Assembly (NCBI GenBank): GCA_021824175.1
Contig: JAKALP010000018.1
Coordinates: 1 to 64,000, forward strand
Source of the DNA: Deltaproteobacteria bacterium
GTDB taxonomy: Bacteria; Desulfobacterota; Desulfobacteria; Desulfobacterales; Desulfosarcinaceae
Length of the DNA stretch: 64,000 nt
Reading direction: 5' to 3'
The stretch's first letter is position 1. Each line of letters opens with the position of its first letter. A program made the position numbers and the translations under genes. Below the pieces are notes generated by a model. That model saw only the letters and a list, made by a program, of their open reading frames with translations. It made no database searches and was not told the DNA's origin. Below are positions 9,250 through 19,372 of the stretch, in pieces.

Positions 9250-12200
9250 ATGCGCTTTACCGATCTCTTCATCCGCCGTCCCGTGCTGGCCGTGGTCATC
9301 AACCTGGTGATCATCATCGCCGGCGTCCAGGCCATTCGTACCTTGAATGTGCGCCAATACCCCATCAGTGAAAATGCGTCGGTCACGGTGACCACGATCT
9401 ACGTCGGCGCCAGCGCTGATCTGGTGCGCGGCTTCATCACCACGCCGCTGGAACGCGCCATCGCCGCGGCCGACGGTATTGACTACATCCAATCCCAAAG
9501 CTCCCAAAGTGTTTCCACCATTACGGCCCGGCTCAAGATCAACCATGACGCCATCAAGGCCCTGGCGGAAATCAGTTCCAAAGTAGATCAAGTGCGCAAC
9601 GACCTGCCGCCCGAGGCCGAGGTGCCCGCCCTTAACGTGGTGTCGGCCGACAGCCAGTTTGCTTCGGCCTATCTGAGTTTTACTTCCGATGTGCTGCAGC
9701 AGAACCAGATCACCGACTACCTGGTGCGGGCAGTCCAGCCGCGGTTGTCGGCCATCGCCGGGGTTCAGCGCGCCGAAATTCTGGGCGGCCGCACTTTTGC
9801 CCTGCGCATCTGGCTCAATCCCGAACGTATGGCGGCCTATAACATCAGTCCGGTTCAGGTGCGTCAGGCATTAGCGGCCAACAACTTCCTGGCCGCCGTG
9901 GGCAGCACAAAGGGCTCCCTCATTCAGGTCAATCTGACGGCCAACACCGATTTGCGTTCAGTCGATGAATTTAAACAACTGGTGGTGCGCCAGCAGGAAG
10001 GCGCTCTGGTGCGTTTGGCGGATATCGGCCAGGTGGTGCTGGGTGCCGAGGACTATAATTCCGAAGTGCGTTTTACCGGCCAAACCGCAGTGTTCATGGG
10101 CATCTATCCCCTGCCCAACGCCAACTCCCTGGATGTCATCAACCGGGTGCGGGCCGAAATGGACCAGATCATCAAGGGCCTGCCCAGTGGTCTGAATGGC
10201 CGCGTGGCTTACGACGGTACCGATTACATCCGCAATGCCATCCATGAGGTGGTCAAGACCCTGAGCGAGACCCTGCTGATCGTGGTATTCATCGTTTTTC
10301 TGTTCCTGGGCTCGGTGCGTTCGACCCTGATTCCGGTCGTGGCCATTCCCCTCTCCTTGATCGGAGCGGTCTTCCTGATGCAGGCGTTCGGGTTCACCCT
10401 AAACCTGCTCACCCTGCTGGCCATCGTGCTTTCCGTGGGGCTGGTGGTGGATGACGCCATCGTGGTGGTGGAGAATGTGGAGCGTCACCTGAGCGAAGGC
10501 CGGCCGCCGCTGGATGCGGCTCTGATTGGCGCCCGGGAACTGGTGGGGCCCATCATTGCCATGACCATCACCCTGGCCGCGGTCTATGCGCCCATCGGCT
10601 TGCAGGGAGGCTTGACCGGCACGCTGTTCCGGGAGTTTGCCTTTACCCTGGCCGGCGCCGTGGGTATTTCCGGGGTAGTGGCCCTGACGCTGTCGCCCAT
10701 GATGTCTTCGAAGCTGCTCAAACCGGGACTGGCCGAGCACGGCCTGGCCGGCAAGATTTCCCGCGATTTCGTCAAAATCAGGGCCTTTTACGGCCGGATT
10801 CTTAACTTCACGCTGGATTCGCGTCCGGCCGTCTATCTGATCTGGGTGGTGGTGAGCCTTTTGGCCGTGCCCATGTTTATCATGTCGCCCAAAGAACTGG
10901 CCCCGACCGAAGACCAGGGAGTCATTTTCGGCATCATTGACGCTTCGGCCGACGCCACCCTCGACCAGACCCGCATTTTCACCCATGCGGTCAACCAGGC
11001 CTACATGAGTGTGCCCGAAACCCAATTCACTTTCCAGGTCACCACACCGACTTCGGGGTTTGCCGGCATGGTGGTCAAACCCTGGGAAGAACGCCAACGC
11101 ACCATCTACAAAATTTTGCCGGAGGTCCAACATAAACTTGGAGGGATTCCAGCGATTCGCGCCTATCCCATTTTACCGCCGGCTCTACCGGGCGGTGGAC
11201 AATTCCCCGTGGAATTTGTGCTGGCCTCCACGGCCGAACCTGAACAAATTTTGAGTTTTGCCCAGCAGATCCAGCTCAAAGCCATGAAGAGCGGCATGTT
11301 CGCTTTTCCACCCATCATCGACGTCAAGATCGACCAACCCCAATCCGAAGTGATCATCGACCGCGACAAAGCCGCCGACCTGGGATTGAACCTGCAGCAG
11401 GTGGGCGCCGACATTGCCTCCATGATGGGCGGCAATTTCGTCAACCGCTTCAACATTGCCGGCCGCAGCTACAAGGTGATCCCCCAGATCCAACGCATCG
11501 ACCGCCTCAACCCGTCCCAGCTCACCAATATCTACGTCACCGGCCCCAGCGGCCAGTTGGTGCCGTTAAGCACCATTGCCACCATCCGCAACAGCGTGGT
11601 GCCCCGTTCGCTGAATCGATTCCAGCAGCTCAACGCCGTGACCATCAGCGGGGTGGCCATGCGGCCCCTGGATGAAGCTTTGCGCTATCTGGAAGACGAG
11701 GCCGCCAAAATACTTCCCAACGGCTATGTCATCGACTACACCGGCGAGTCGCGCCAGTTGCGCACCGAAGGCAACAAATTCCTGCCGGCCTTCAGCCTGG
11801 CCGTAATCTTGATCTTCCTGGTGTTGGCCGCCCAATTCAACAGCTTCCGGGACCCCTTTGTCATCCTGGCCGGCTCGGTGCCCCTGGCCCTGTTCGGCGC
11901 TTTGCTTTTTACTTTCTTAAAGATCCCCAATCCCAACACGCCCTTCTGGACCAACGGCTGGACCACTACCATGAATATCTACTCCCAGGTAGGCCTGGTG
12001 ACCCTGGTGGGCTTGGTTTCCAAAAACGGCATTCTGATTGTGGAGTTCGCCAACCAGCTCCAACGCCTGGGGCGCTCCAAACGCGAGGCGGTTCACGAAG
12101 CGGCCCTGACCCGCCTGCGCCCCATCCTGATGACCAGCGGCGCCACCATTGCCGGCCACTTCCCTTTGACTCTGGTGAGCGGCGCGGGCGCCGCGGCCCG

Positions 12201-12318
12201 TAACTCCATCGGTCTGGTGGTGGTGGGCGGCATGGCCCTGGGCACCTTTTTCACCCTGCTGGTGATCCCGTCGATCTATATGCTGGTGGCCAAAGAACAC
12301 GCCAAGGAAGAGAAGTAA
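9250..12318 (+). CDS. RND multidrug efflux permease (HAE1 family)
   Basis: Inner-membrane proton-driven pump of the AcrB/MexF type, 1022 residues, full length. It begins MRFTDLFIRRPVLAVVINLVIIIAG (TM1). The large periplasmic porter/docking domain follows, then TM2-6 containing the family motif GLVVDDAIVVVENVERHL with the charged aspartates of the proton relay. A second periplasmic domain and the TM8-12 block (FLVLAAQFNSFRDPFVIL, GLVSKNGILIVEFANQ) complete the two-fold repeat. It pairs with the adaptor at 7877. The gap between the two is occupied by a cruciform repeat, unusual for such operons and a possible site of attenuation. Substrates cannot be predicted. Confidence 0.95.
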   Translation: MRFTDLFIRRPVLAVVINLVIIIAGVQAIRTLNVRQYPISENASVTVTTIYVGASADLVRGFITTPLERAIAAADGIDYIQSQSSQSVSTITARLKINHDAIKALAEISSKVDQVRNDLPPEAEVPALNVVSADSQFASAYLSFTSDVLQQNQITDYLVRAVQPRLSAIAGVQRAEILGGRTFALRIWLNPERMAAYNISPVQVRQALAANNFLAAVGSTKGSLIQVNLTANTDLRSVDEFKQLVVRQQEGALVRLADIGQVVLGAEDYNSEVRFTGQTAVFMGIYPLPNANSLDVINRVRAEMDQIIKGLPSGLNGRVAYDGTDYIRNAIHEVVKTLSETLLIVVFIVFLFLGSVRSTLIPVVAIPLSLIGAVFLMQAFGFTLNLLTLLAIVLSVGLVVDDAIVVVENVERHLSEGRPPLDAALIGARELVGPIIAMTITLAAVYAPIGLQGGLTGTLFREFAFTLAGAVGISGVVALTLSPMMSSKLLKPGLAEHGLAGKISRDFVKIRAFYGRILNFTLDSRPAVYLIWVVVSLLAVPMFIMSPKELAPTEDQGVIFGIIDASADATLDQTRIFTHAVNQAYMSVPETQFTFQVTTPTSGFAGMVVKPWEERQRTIYKILPEVQHKLGGIPAIRAYPILPPALPGGGQFPVEFVLASTAEPEQILSFAQQIQLKAMKSGMFAFPPIIDVKIDQPQSEVIIDRDKAADLGLNLQQVGADIASMMGGNFVNRFNIAGRSYKVIPQIQRIDRLNPSQLTNIYVTGPSGQLVPLSTIATIRNSVVPRSLNRFQQLNAVTISGVAMRPLDEALRYLEDEAAKILPNGYVIDYTGESRQLRTEGNKFLPAFSLAVILIFLVLAAQFNSFRDPFVILAGSVPLALFGALLFTFLKIPNPNTPFWTNGWTTTMNIYSQVGLVTLVGLVSKNGILIVEFANQLQRLGRSKREAVHEAALTRLRPILMTSGATIAGHFPLTLVSGAGAAARNSIGLVVVGGMALGTFFTLLVIPSIYMLVAKEHAKEEK

Positions 12319-12329
12319 AAGAAGATCAC

Positions 12330-12535
12330 GTTGATTCGTTGATTCGTTGATTATGGGAATTATTCCATCATTTATGCACAACGCAATAGATAATTTTCCA
12401 TCTTCAAATTTATAATACTTCTTTTCCGTATTCGAGAAACAGACTTTAGAAAGCACGGTGTCAGGCTTTACGTGCTCTGTATGATATAAACAGCTGAAGT
12501 TCTTTTACGAATAAACCAATCAACGAATCAACGAA
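12330..12535. repeat. Octamer-array inverted-repeat element, copy B
   Basis: The left arm (12330-12352) is TTGATTCG repeats and the right arm (12502-12535) is CGAATAAA/CCAATCAA/CGAATCAA repeats, separated by about 150 AT-rich bases with no gene. The right arm is identical over 34 bases to the reverse complement of 9011-9044. It lies between the convergent ends of the RND permease and the PEP-utilising protein and may double as a terminator. Confidence 0.75.
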
Positions 12536-12590
12536 ATAGCCCAAATGGGGCCGTTTTACGCAACGTTTCATCCTGGTGCATAGATGCGAC

Positions 12591-15179
12591 CTACGCTGTG
12601 GGTTCGCGCTGCTGGAAGGAGTAATTGCCCTTGAAGAACTGCTCGCTGTACCATTGAACCTGATGGTCATCGGCCAGCACCATGTCCAGCAGCCGGATCG
12701 AGCCCAGCAGCCGGCCGAGCATGTTGAGCCGGTGGGCGGTCTGGGCCTCGTCATACTTCTTCACCTGGCCGCGCACCATATCGACCTTCTGCTCTACCTT
12801 GAAATCCAGGCCTTTGAGGATGTCGGCGATCAGAATCGCCCGGCGGGCGCGGCGGCCGATGTCGGCAGCGCCGCCTTTAAAGGAAAAGGTGATGTAGTTG
12901 TCGTTTACCAGCGGGCCGCAATGGGTATCGATGGTGGCGAAATGATACCCCAGGCGTGAATTGAAGTTCATGTAATGCTGGGAGATTAAGGCGTAGTTGG
13001 GGCCGCCCATGCGGCCCTCCATCATGGGATCGCGAATCATGGATTGGGCCAGCACCGACACCAAGCCGGACCATTGCACGCCCACATCCTGATACCAGTT
13101 CACATCCTTATGGGACATACCCTCCAACATTGCTTTGAGGGGCTCGCACGTCAGGTCTTCGGGCTGGGCCACCTTGTTTTCCAGCGGCGCGCGCAAACCG
13201 CCGCCCAGGTCGATCATATAGATGTTCAGCGGCAAGGTGATCTTCAAGGGTACGGCCAGGCTGCGCTCATAATCCACATTGTCGCTGATGCGGAACATCT
13301 CCTGCATGGCCATCTCGTGGCAGAAGCGGATGATGTCGTGGATGGTGGTGCACCCTTTGGGCGAAAAGTTCTCCTTTTTGGGATCAATCAAATTCAGCGG
13401 CGCAATGCGCTGCAAGGCGGTGCGCACGGCTCGATAGATGGGGCTGTCTTTCATGGGGTTGATGGCGCACTGGGTCTCCAGAATTTCTTCCACCCGGCCC
13501 GCATAGACCCACCCGTGGGTGGCATCCAGAGTAATCTCCTGGCCGTGAGCGAGGGTCGTGGTGGCATGGCCGGTGCCCACCAGGGTGGGAATGCGAAATT
13601 CCCGCGCCACCGAGGCCATATGACCGGTGACGCTGCCCACGTCGGTGATCAGGGCTTGAATGCGGCCCATCAGCGGCACATAGCGCGGCGAGGTTTCACG
13701 CACCACCACAATGGCGCCTTCGGGCACATGGTGCAGCATGTGGTCTGAGGGCATGACAAAGGCCAGCCCGCTGGCCGTGCCTTCACAGGCGGTCGCGCCG
13801 CCGCGCAGCACAACCGTATGATCGGGCAAGGGCTCGGCCGCGGTTGATCCACTTTGCCCCTGATCCGATGGCCGCTGGGCGCTTTGCAGCGGTCGCGCCT
13901 GCAGGATAAAAAGCTTGTTGCTGGCGTCGATGGCCCATTCAATGTCCAGGGGTTGGCGGTAATGGTGTTCCAATCGCCGCCCGTAGTCAAAGAGCTGGGC
14001 GATTTGATCCGGCTGCAAACAAGGCTGGGCCTGCAATGGCTCCGGGACGGGGATTTGATGAACGCCGCCCTCGGGCTTGACGCGCAACTGCTCGGTTTGG
14101 ACCACCACGTCTTGCTGAATCACCTGGCCGCCCGCTTTGTCCAGGAGGAAGAAATCCATGGCAGCCGACCCTTCCACGGCATAGGCCGCCAGACCCCACA
14201 AGGCGCTGATCAGCATTACCGGACGGCTGGGATCGTTGGGGTCCACGGTGTACATCACACCGCTGATCCAAGCATCCACCATGGCGATACAGGCCACGCT
14301 CATGATCACGTCCTGGTCCGTGTATCCCCGGCGGCGGCGGTAAAATATGGCTCGGGGGCTGAAGGTGCTGGCCACTACCTCTTTGTAGGCCCCGATCAGA
14401 TTGGTGCTGTCCACGTTGAGCACGGTGGTGTGCTGGCCGGCAAAACTGGCCTCGCCATCCTCGCTGGTGGCGCTGCTGCGCACGGCCAGACGCATCTGGC
14501 CGCCCAGCTTGGCGTTCAGATCAGCCGCTGCTTCCATAAGGGCCGTGGATAGATCGGCCGGCAATTGGGCGCTCATGATGCGGGCCTGAATCTTCTGGCT
14601 GGCTTGCATCAGCAGCTCGGTCTGATTGACATCTAGATCCTTGAGCTGCTCTTGAATCCACGGCAGCAAGCGGCTCTTTTCCAAAAAGTATAAAGTGGCA
14701 TAGGCCGTGATCGCGAAACCGGGCGGCACCGGCAGATTGACCCGGTTGCTCACTTCGCCCAGGTTGGCGGCCTTGCCGCCCACATAGGCGGCATTCTCCT
14801 GGCTGAGCTGTTCCAAGGGAAATACCAGGCTGGTTTTCTCCACTTTGCTTTTGCGCACCAGGTCACCCAAGACCCGCACACCGATTTGCTCCGCGATATC
14901 GAAGAGCTCGGCATACTTGGCATTGGCCAGGGCATTGAGATCTTCCACCACGGTGAATACTTCCGCGATGAGCGCTTCGGTCCTGGAGACGATGTGATCT
15001 AAAGTAAAGGGCTTGTCCTGGTAGAAGTGGTGCTCCAGGTCGGCGATCAGCTCCAGCGCCTTATTATTAGCAGCCAGCAGGGCCTTGAAGCTGCGGTATT
15101 TTCTTTGAAAAACGGTTTCATCGTCGCTGATGCGCGACTTGAGGCGGCCTTTGCTGAAGAACTCCCAGATTTTGAACAT
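12591..15179 (-). CDS. PEP/pyruvate-binding (PEP synthase-like) protein with a non-standard C-terminal domain
   Basis: 862 residues. Residues 1-110 are a helical N-terminal extension. Residues about 125-430 are the ATP/pyruvate-binding domain of PEP synthase and pyruvate phosphate dikinase (GGKAANLGEV, RSSATSEDGEASFAGQ at about 234-249, ending DIEWAIDASNKLFILQARPL). Residues about 455-570 are the swivelling phosphohistidine domain: TDVGSVTGHMASVAREFRIP places the phosphorylatable His at 520. The PEP-binding barrel that completes PEP synthase is absent. Instead about 290 residues of unrecognised sequence follow (ISDNVDYERSL, VKKYDEAQTAHRLNMLGRLL). It is therefore unlikely to be an ordinary PEP synthase; a phosphotransfer enzyme acting on another substrate is an inference. 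It lies 18 bases downstream of the sulfatase gene on the same strand. Confidence 0.8.
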   Translation of the reverse strand: MFKIWEFFSKGRLKSRISDDETVFQRKYRSFKALLAANNKALELIADLEHHFYQDKPFTLDHIVSRTEALIAEVFTVVEDLNALANAKYAELFDIAEQIGVRVLGDLVRKSKVEKTSLVFPLEQLSQENAAYVGGKAANLGEVSNRVNLPVPPGFAITAYATLYFLEKSRLLPWIQEQLKDLDVNQTELLMQASQKIQARIMSAQLPADLSTALMEAAADLNAKLGGQMRLAVRSSATSEDGEASFAGQHTTVLNVDSTNLIGAYKEVVASTFSPRAIFYRRRRGYTDQDVIMSVACIAMVDAWISGVMYTVDPNDPSRPVMLISALWGLAAYAVEGSAAMDFFLLDKAGGQVIQQDVVVQTEQLRVKPEGGVHQIPVPEPLQAQPCLQPDQIAQLFDYGRRLEHHYRQPLDIEWAIDASNKLFILQARPLQSAQRPSDQGQSGSTAAEPLPDHTVVLRGGATACEGTASGLAFVMPSDHMLHHVPEGAIVVVRETSPRYVPLMGRIQALITDVGSVTGHMASVAREFRIPTLVGTGHATTTLAHGQEITLDATHGWVYAGRVEEILETQCAINPMKDSPIYRAVRTALQRIAPLNLIDPKKENFSPKGCTTIHDIIRFCHEMAMQEMFRISDNVDYERSLAVPLKITLPLNIYMIDLGGGLRAPLENKVAQPEDLTCEPLKAMLEGMSHKDVNWYQDVGVQWSGLVSVLAQSMIRDPMMEGRMGGPNYALISQHYMNFNSRLGYHFATIDTHCGPLVNDNYITFSFKGGAADIGRRARRAILIADILKGLDFKVEQKVDMVRGQVKKYDEAQTAHRLNMLGRLLGSIRLLDMVLADDHQVQWYSEQFFKGNYSFQQREPTA

Positions 15180-15197
15180 GCTGTTCTCTTAAGATCT

Positions 15198-16964
15198 TTA
15201 CTTCCCATTGGTTGGCGCAACGGCACTATGGCCGAAGTCGAAAAATGACGGTTCATAATCCATGGCATGGGCCATAATGGTCATATAATGATCCCGCAAG
15301 CCGGAAAGATCAAGGCGCTTGTCTGGCGAGGTGGCTTTGGCGGTCAGAGTGGGCTCGAATTTGGTGTGAGTGAGGTAGCTTATGATGATCTGAGGGATGT
15401 CGTAATGGTGAATGGTTTTAAGCTGAATGGGCCGGCCGTTCTCGATGATATAGACCCGATTCATATGGATGTAGTCATCCATTTTGCCAAGATAATCCAG
15501 GTCGCGATAGGTATTGGGCCCGTAAAGAAGCGGCGGCACGTGATCGCTCACAAGGATGATGATGCTTTTGGGATCGATCTGCATGAGCCCCTTCACGTAC
15601 TCGGCAAGTGCTTCGGTACGGTAGTAGTATTGATTGACGGCCCGCTCCAGCTGATCGTCGAAAAATTGTCCCATGCCCGATGCCTTGATGATCATGGGTC
15701 GCTTGTCGGTGTTGATCAGGTGGGGTGTATGCCCGTAGACGGTCATGATGTAGTTGAGCAGGGGTTTGCCGGGATTATTCTTGATCCAATCCGCCACAAA
15801 AGCCAGGTTCTGGGGCAGCAGATTGCCATCGAACATGAAGAACTCATCGGTGACGTCACCGGTGCTCAAATAGGTTTCGCACCCTGGCATATATTCACCG
15901 GGGTAGTAAATCTTTTGAAACCCCAAGCCTGTATAGGCATTGGTGGAATTGAAAAAATCAGGATAGAAGGCGTTCGTGGCGATGGTATGGTACCCGCCCT
16001 GGGCCAGGATATTCGGCAGGCAAAGGGTTTTGGCGCCGGTGAATACATCAAATTCAATGCCTGAGAGCTCCCGCATGGCCGGCACGCCGCAGAGCACTTC
16101 AAACTCGGCCTGGGCCGTGGCGCCGCCGAATACCGGCGAGATCGACAGCCCGCCTTTATTCTTGAATAGAGCCGTGAAGGCGGGGTGCTCGGGATTGCGC
16201 GAGAGTTGAAGTTTGCGAAAAAGATTGGGATCCAGGAAGCTCTCCAGCACGATCAAGTGGATATTATTCTTGGTCCCCAAGGCGCCGACCTTCTGCACTT
16301 CGTTATCAAAAGCCTTGATAAATGTGGAATTGCCTCGATAGGCCGCGGTTTTAATGAGCGAGCTTTTACGGCGGGCCTCATTGTACATGGTCATGCTGAG
16401 CCGGCCGCTGTGCCCCACGCTTTCAACATCCGACATCCATTCAATGGGTTTCTGGGTCTTTTCAAACGCCTTCATAAAAGAGTCGGGGAAATACTCCACC
16501 GCTATGACCAACGCAAGCAACGGCACCAATCCCACCAGGATCGGGCGAACTCGGCGCCATTGGATCGAAGCGGCGAACACCACCAAAGGCCCCCCTACCA
16601 CCAGCATGGCCACTATCTTAAGTTTAAGGGACATGACCTTTACCAGTTCAGGCAGTTCGGTCACTTCGGCCACGCGCAATAAACGGCCGTAGAGCAAATG
16701 GTAGGTGTCGAACAAAAAGTAGATCAGCACGATGGGCAGGGCCGCCACCAAAGGCTGGAACCAGGATTTACGGGTAATCCGGTTGAAATAGAAATATAAA
16801 TAGAGCAGCAGGGGAATTTCGAGGCGCCACGCCTCATGGATGGAAGGCAGGCCGCCGACCTGCTCAACCACCAGTGTGTAAACGATGAAAAACAGCAAAA
16901 AGCCGATGTATCGATTGGCTAGAGGTTTCAGGAACGAGAGAGTCTGGCGCCATCTTTTAATCAT
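15198..16964 (-). CDS. LTA synthase-like membrane sulfatase/phosphoglycerol transferase
   Basis: 588 residues. About five membrane helices occupy residues 18-155, followed by an extracytoplasmic sulfatase-fold domain of the alkaline phosphatase superfamily. Metal and nucleophile positions of the LtaS/OpgB group are recognisable: Glu241 in LIVLESF, the nucleophilic Thr283 in GGATAQAEFEVLCG, His412 in YGHTPH and Asp474-His475 in SDHVPP. In Gram-negatives such enzymes transfer phosphoglycerol or phosphoethanolamine groups to envelope glycans or lipids; the acceptor here is unknown. It lies between creA (33 bases upstream) and the PEP-utilising gene on the same strand, so the three may be co-transcribed. 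Confidence 0.88.
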   Translation of the reverse strand: MIKRWRQTLSFLKPLANRYIGFLLFFIVYTLVVEQVGGLPSIHEAWRLEIPLLLYLYFYFNRITRKSWFQPLVAALPIVLIYFLFDTYHLLYGRLLRVAEVTELPELVKVMSLKLKIVAMLVVGGPLVVFAASIQWRRVRPILVGLVPLLALVIAVEYFPDSFMKAFEKTQKPIEWMSDVESVGHSGRLSMTMYNEARRKSSLIKTAAYRGNSTFIKAFDNEVQKVGALGTKNNIHLIVLESFLDPNLFRKLQLSRNPEHPAFTALFKNKGGLSISPVFGGATAQAEFEVLCGVPAMRELSGIEFDVFTGAKTLCLPNILAQGGYHTIATNAFYPDFFNSTNAYTGLGFQKIYYPGEYMPGCETYLSTGDVTDEFFMFDGNLLPQNLAFVADWIKNNPGKPLLNYIMTVYGHTPHLINTDKRPMIIKASGMGQFFDDQLERAVNQYYYRTEALAEYVKGLMQIDPKSIIILVSDHVPPLLYGPNTYRDLDYLGKMDDYIHMNRVYIIENGRPIQLKTIHHYDIPQIIISYLTHTKFEPTLTAKATSPDKRLDLSGLRDHYMTIMAHAMDYEPSFFDFGHSAVAPTNGK

Positions 16965-16997
16965 GAAGGTTTCCTATATCACTAACTCGGCGGCGCT

Positions 16998-17489
16998 TCA
17001 ATGTGGTGCTTGCCACCCCATGATCGGCACGGTGCTGATGCTGTTTTTAGGGCTGCCGGTGAGTACCCGGTCGCTGTAGGAAACATAGACCAGCACATTG
17101 CGCTGGCGGTCAAAGAACCGCACCACCTGGAGTGACTTGAACACCAGACTGCGTTTTTCATCAAAGACCTGTTCGCCGTCCTTAAAATCCGCCAAGAATT
17201 GGATCGGCCCGATCTGGCGGCAGGCGATGCTGGCATCGCTGGCGTCCTCGGCCACGCCCAGGGCGCCTTTCATGCCGCCGGTCTGAGCCCGGGATATGTG
17301 GCAGGCTACCCCCTGAACCTTGGGATCGTCAAAACCATCCACCACGATCTTGTCATTGGGGCCCAGCCAATGGAAATTGGTGCTGACCGAACCTGTGGTG
17401 CCGCGCATGGGGCGACTGAAGAGCCACCATCCAAAAATCACGATGAATAGAACAAGGATAGCAGCGAGGCTCCAAGCGATCTTTTTCAT
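16998..17489 (-). CDS. creA: CreA family protein
   Basis: 163-residue CreA family protein, a conserved protein whose function is poorly defined. Residues 1-25 ([22 protein letters not shown]) are a signal anchor, so the rest is probably periplasmic. The conserved core reads [51 protein letters not shown], then [25 protein letters not shown]. The start at 17489 is chosen because it begins the signal segment. Upstream codons extend the frame to 17666 but show no family similarity. Confidence 0.88.
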   Translation of the reverse strand: MKKIAWSLAAILVLFIVIFGWWLFSRPMRGTTGSVSTNFHWLGPNDKIVVDGFDDPKVQGVACHISRAQTGGMKGALGVAEDASDASIACRQIGPIQFLADFKDGEQVFDEKRSLVFKSLQVVRFFDRQRNVLVYVSYSDRVLTGSPKNSISTVPIMGWQAPH

Positions 17490-17758
17490 GGACAATGGCC
17501 TTTCTATTTTAAGAGACTCCCAAGCTTGCTTTGCGATTGGAACAATAATGCAGTGCGGATAGAACCGCAATCGGGCATTCAAAGGAAAGGAATGGATGTG
17601 GTCCAGTTGCGGGGAGTGCACAAAATTATGGGGTGCACCAATGCAAACCACTCCCCTGCAAGCCACCTCACCTTCGAGACGGCTTGTAAACGCCTGAAGC
17701 GAAAAGCCAGGGGAGTTTGAGGGTCACCCGACCTTGACAGCCAGGGCTCGCCAGGCCA

Positions 17759-18904
17759 TCAATTGGCAAAGGCGTAGGCCAGTAGCTGGGGCAAATGGTG
17801 CCTCCAGTAATCCCGGATGACCTGCTTGCCCATGAACACTCCAATGTGCCCGGCCGGCATGACCGCCTTCTGAACAATTTCCGAACTCACATAATGCTCG
17901 GCGGCAAATAGCTGTGGCGGCGGGGTGATATCGTCCTTCTGCCCGGCCACCAGATAGAGCGGGTGATGGATGCGGCCCAGGTCCACCTTGCGGCCCAGCA
18001 CCTCCAGCTCACCCTGGATCAACTGGTTTTCTTTGAATAATTTCTTAACGATATTGAGATACATGGTGCCGGGTACGGCCTGCGTGTAGTAGTACCATTG
18101 GGTGAAGCGGCGGTGGCGCTCGATGAATTCGGCATCGGTGATGTTGCGCAGCAGGCCGGTGTCATCGCCCACAAACCGGTCATAGGGGTTCATCAACATA
18201 AAGCCCTGGACAATAAAGCAGCCCGGCATGTTGCCGTTTCCCAGCATGACCATCTGCTCGTAAGTGGACTGCGGTATGGCCTTGGCCCAGCGGGCAATGG
18301 TGGCATCGCCGGCATGGAAGTCGATGGGCGCGGCCGCCAGGGTCAAGGACCGCACATGTTCCGGGAACAAGGCGGCAAAGATGGCGGATTGCCAGCCGCC
18401 CTGGCACAATCCCACCAGATGGATCGGCTCGCCGATGGCCTCGGCACAGGCTTTCAGGGACAGGATACTGTCATCAATGTCATAGGCCGTATGCTCCGGC
18501 CCGGCCGGCTGCTTATCCACGGCATAGACATCGCCTGGGAAATGGTTCAAGGCGCACTCCACCAGGCTTTGTTCAGGACCATAATCCACGATATGGGCGT
18601 TATGGCCAGCCTCGGGCGCCACAAACACAATGGGGTGGCCCAGGTGCGTCCGATTGAATTTGCGTAAGGCCACCTTGAACCCTTCATACACCACCTGGTT
18701 GGGCGAAAACCAAGTCGGCCGCTCCATGGGCCGGCCCCGTTCGACCAGGTAGCGCCCCCATTTTTCGATCTCATTGGAAATGGGGGCCATAAAGGGATTT
18801 AACGCCATCAGACTTGAAAAGCCGAGATAGGTGGCGCCGGTGGTTCGAAGGTAGGACCCGTAGACATTAGACCAATGGAACAACGACTCGTCGAGATTCA
18901 GCAT
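17759..18904 (-). CDS. PhaC-like alpha/beta hydrolase (polyhydroxyalkanoate synthase-related)
   Basis: 381 residues, close to the length of class III PhaC. The nucleophile elbow is GLCQGGW with Cys167 in place of Ser, the G-x-C-x-G-G signature of PHA synthases. The general acid Asp lies in AGQKDDITPP and the His in PAGHIGVFMG, in the order expected. No phasin, PhaE, PhaA or PhaB gene is near, so granule synthesis is not shown by context. A PHA depolymerase or an acyltransferase of the same fold is possible. A GGGAGG site 6 bases before the ATG supports the start. Confidence 0.75.
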   Translation of the reverse strand: MLNLDESLFHWSNVYGSYLRTTGATYLGFSSLMALNPFMAPISNEIEKWGRYLVERGRPMERPTWFSPNQVVYEGFKVALRKFNRTHLGHPIVFVAPEAGHNAHIVDYGPEQSLVECALNHFPGDVYAVDKQPAGPEHTAYDIDDSILSLKACAEAIGEPIHLVGLCQGGWQSAIFAALFPEHVRSLTLAAAPIDFHAGDATIARWAKAIPQSTYEQMVMLGNGNMPGCFIVQGFMLMNPYDRFVGDDTGLLRNITDAEFIERHRRFTQWYYYTQAVPGTMYLNIVKKLFKENQLIQGELEVLGRKVDLGRIHHPLYLVAGQKDDITPPPQLFAAEHYVSSEIVQKAVMPAGHIGVFMGKQVIRDYWRHHLPQLLAYAFAN

Positions 18905-19372
18905 GATATCCTCCCAGCAGCAATAACCGCAGCGATAATTTCCAATTCAACAACCGCTTCAACTGCAATGCGCGTATCTATAACAATTATCTTCAGGCAG
19001 GACCAAAAGCACAAGGTGGATTTTTACCACGCAAGGTGCTTGCCAGGGATTGCGCCGAGAGGTAAAGCCAGGATCGACAGTAATTATTTAATAGATATGT
19101 TAAGTAATAACAAACCTTTAAATTACAGACAGATCCAATCCTGGAAGGCGTTGAGGATTCCCCTAAATCCCCAATGGGTTTTTAAACCATCAGATTTAGG
19201 AATGACATAAGTGGAACCGGGGGGCTTGAAGTGGTGGCATTTGCCTAAAAATCAAATGATGCCATGGGCAAATGCACATGAAAAACGACTGGTGCCCGGT
19301 CATAATTTGGGCATCGGCATCGGTATCGGAATGGCGCGATACCGATGCCGATACCGATCTATGCGGGATCTG
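18905..19372. other. Intergenic region with small inverted repeats
   Basis: No gene is supported in 468 AT-richer bases. It holds a CCTAAATC...GATTTAGG inverted repeat (about 19162-19200), a GGCATTTG...CAAATGatGCC inverted repeat (about 19237-19263) and the hexamer-array hairpin at 19310-19359. The promoter of the PhaC-like gene should lie at its left end. Confidence 0.45.
19310..19359. repeat. Hexamer (GGCATC/GGTATC) inverted-repeat hairpin, copy 1
   Basis: The left arm is GGCATC GGCATC GGTATC and the right arm CGATAC CGATGC CGATAC, with about 10 bases between them. The arms pair over at least 14 bp. It lies just past the stop of the radical SAM gene and may serve as its terminator. A degenerate relative is at 46745. 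Confidence 0.65.
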
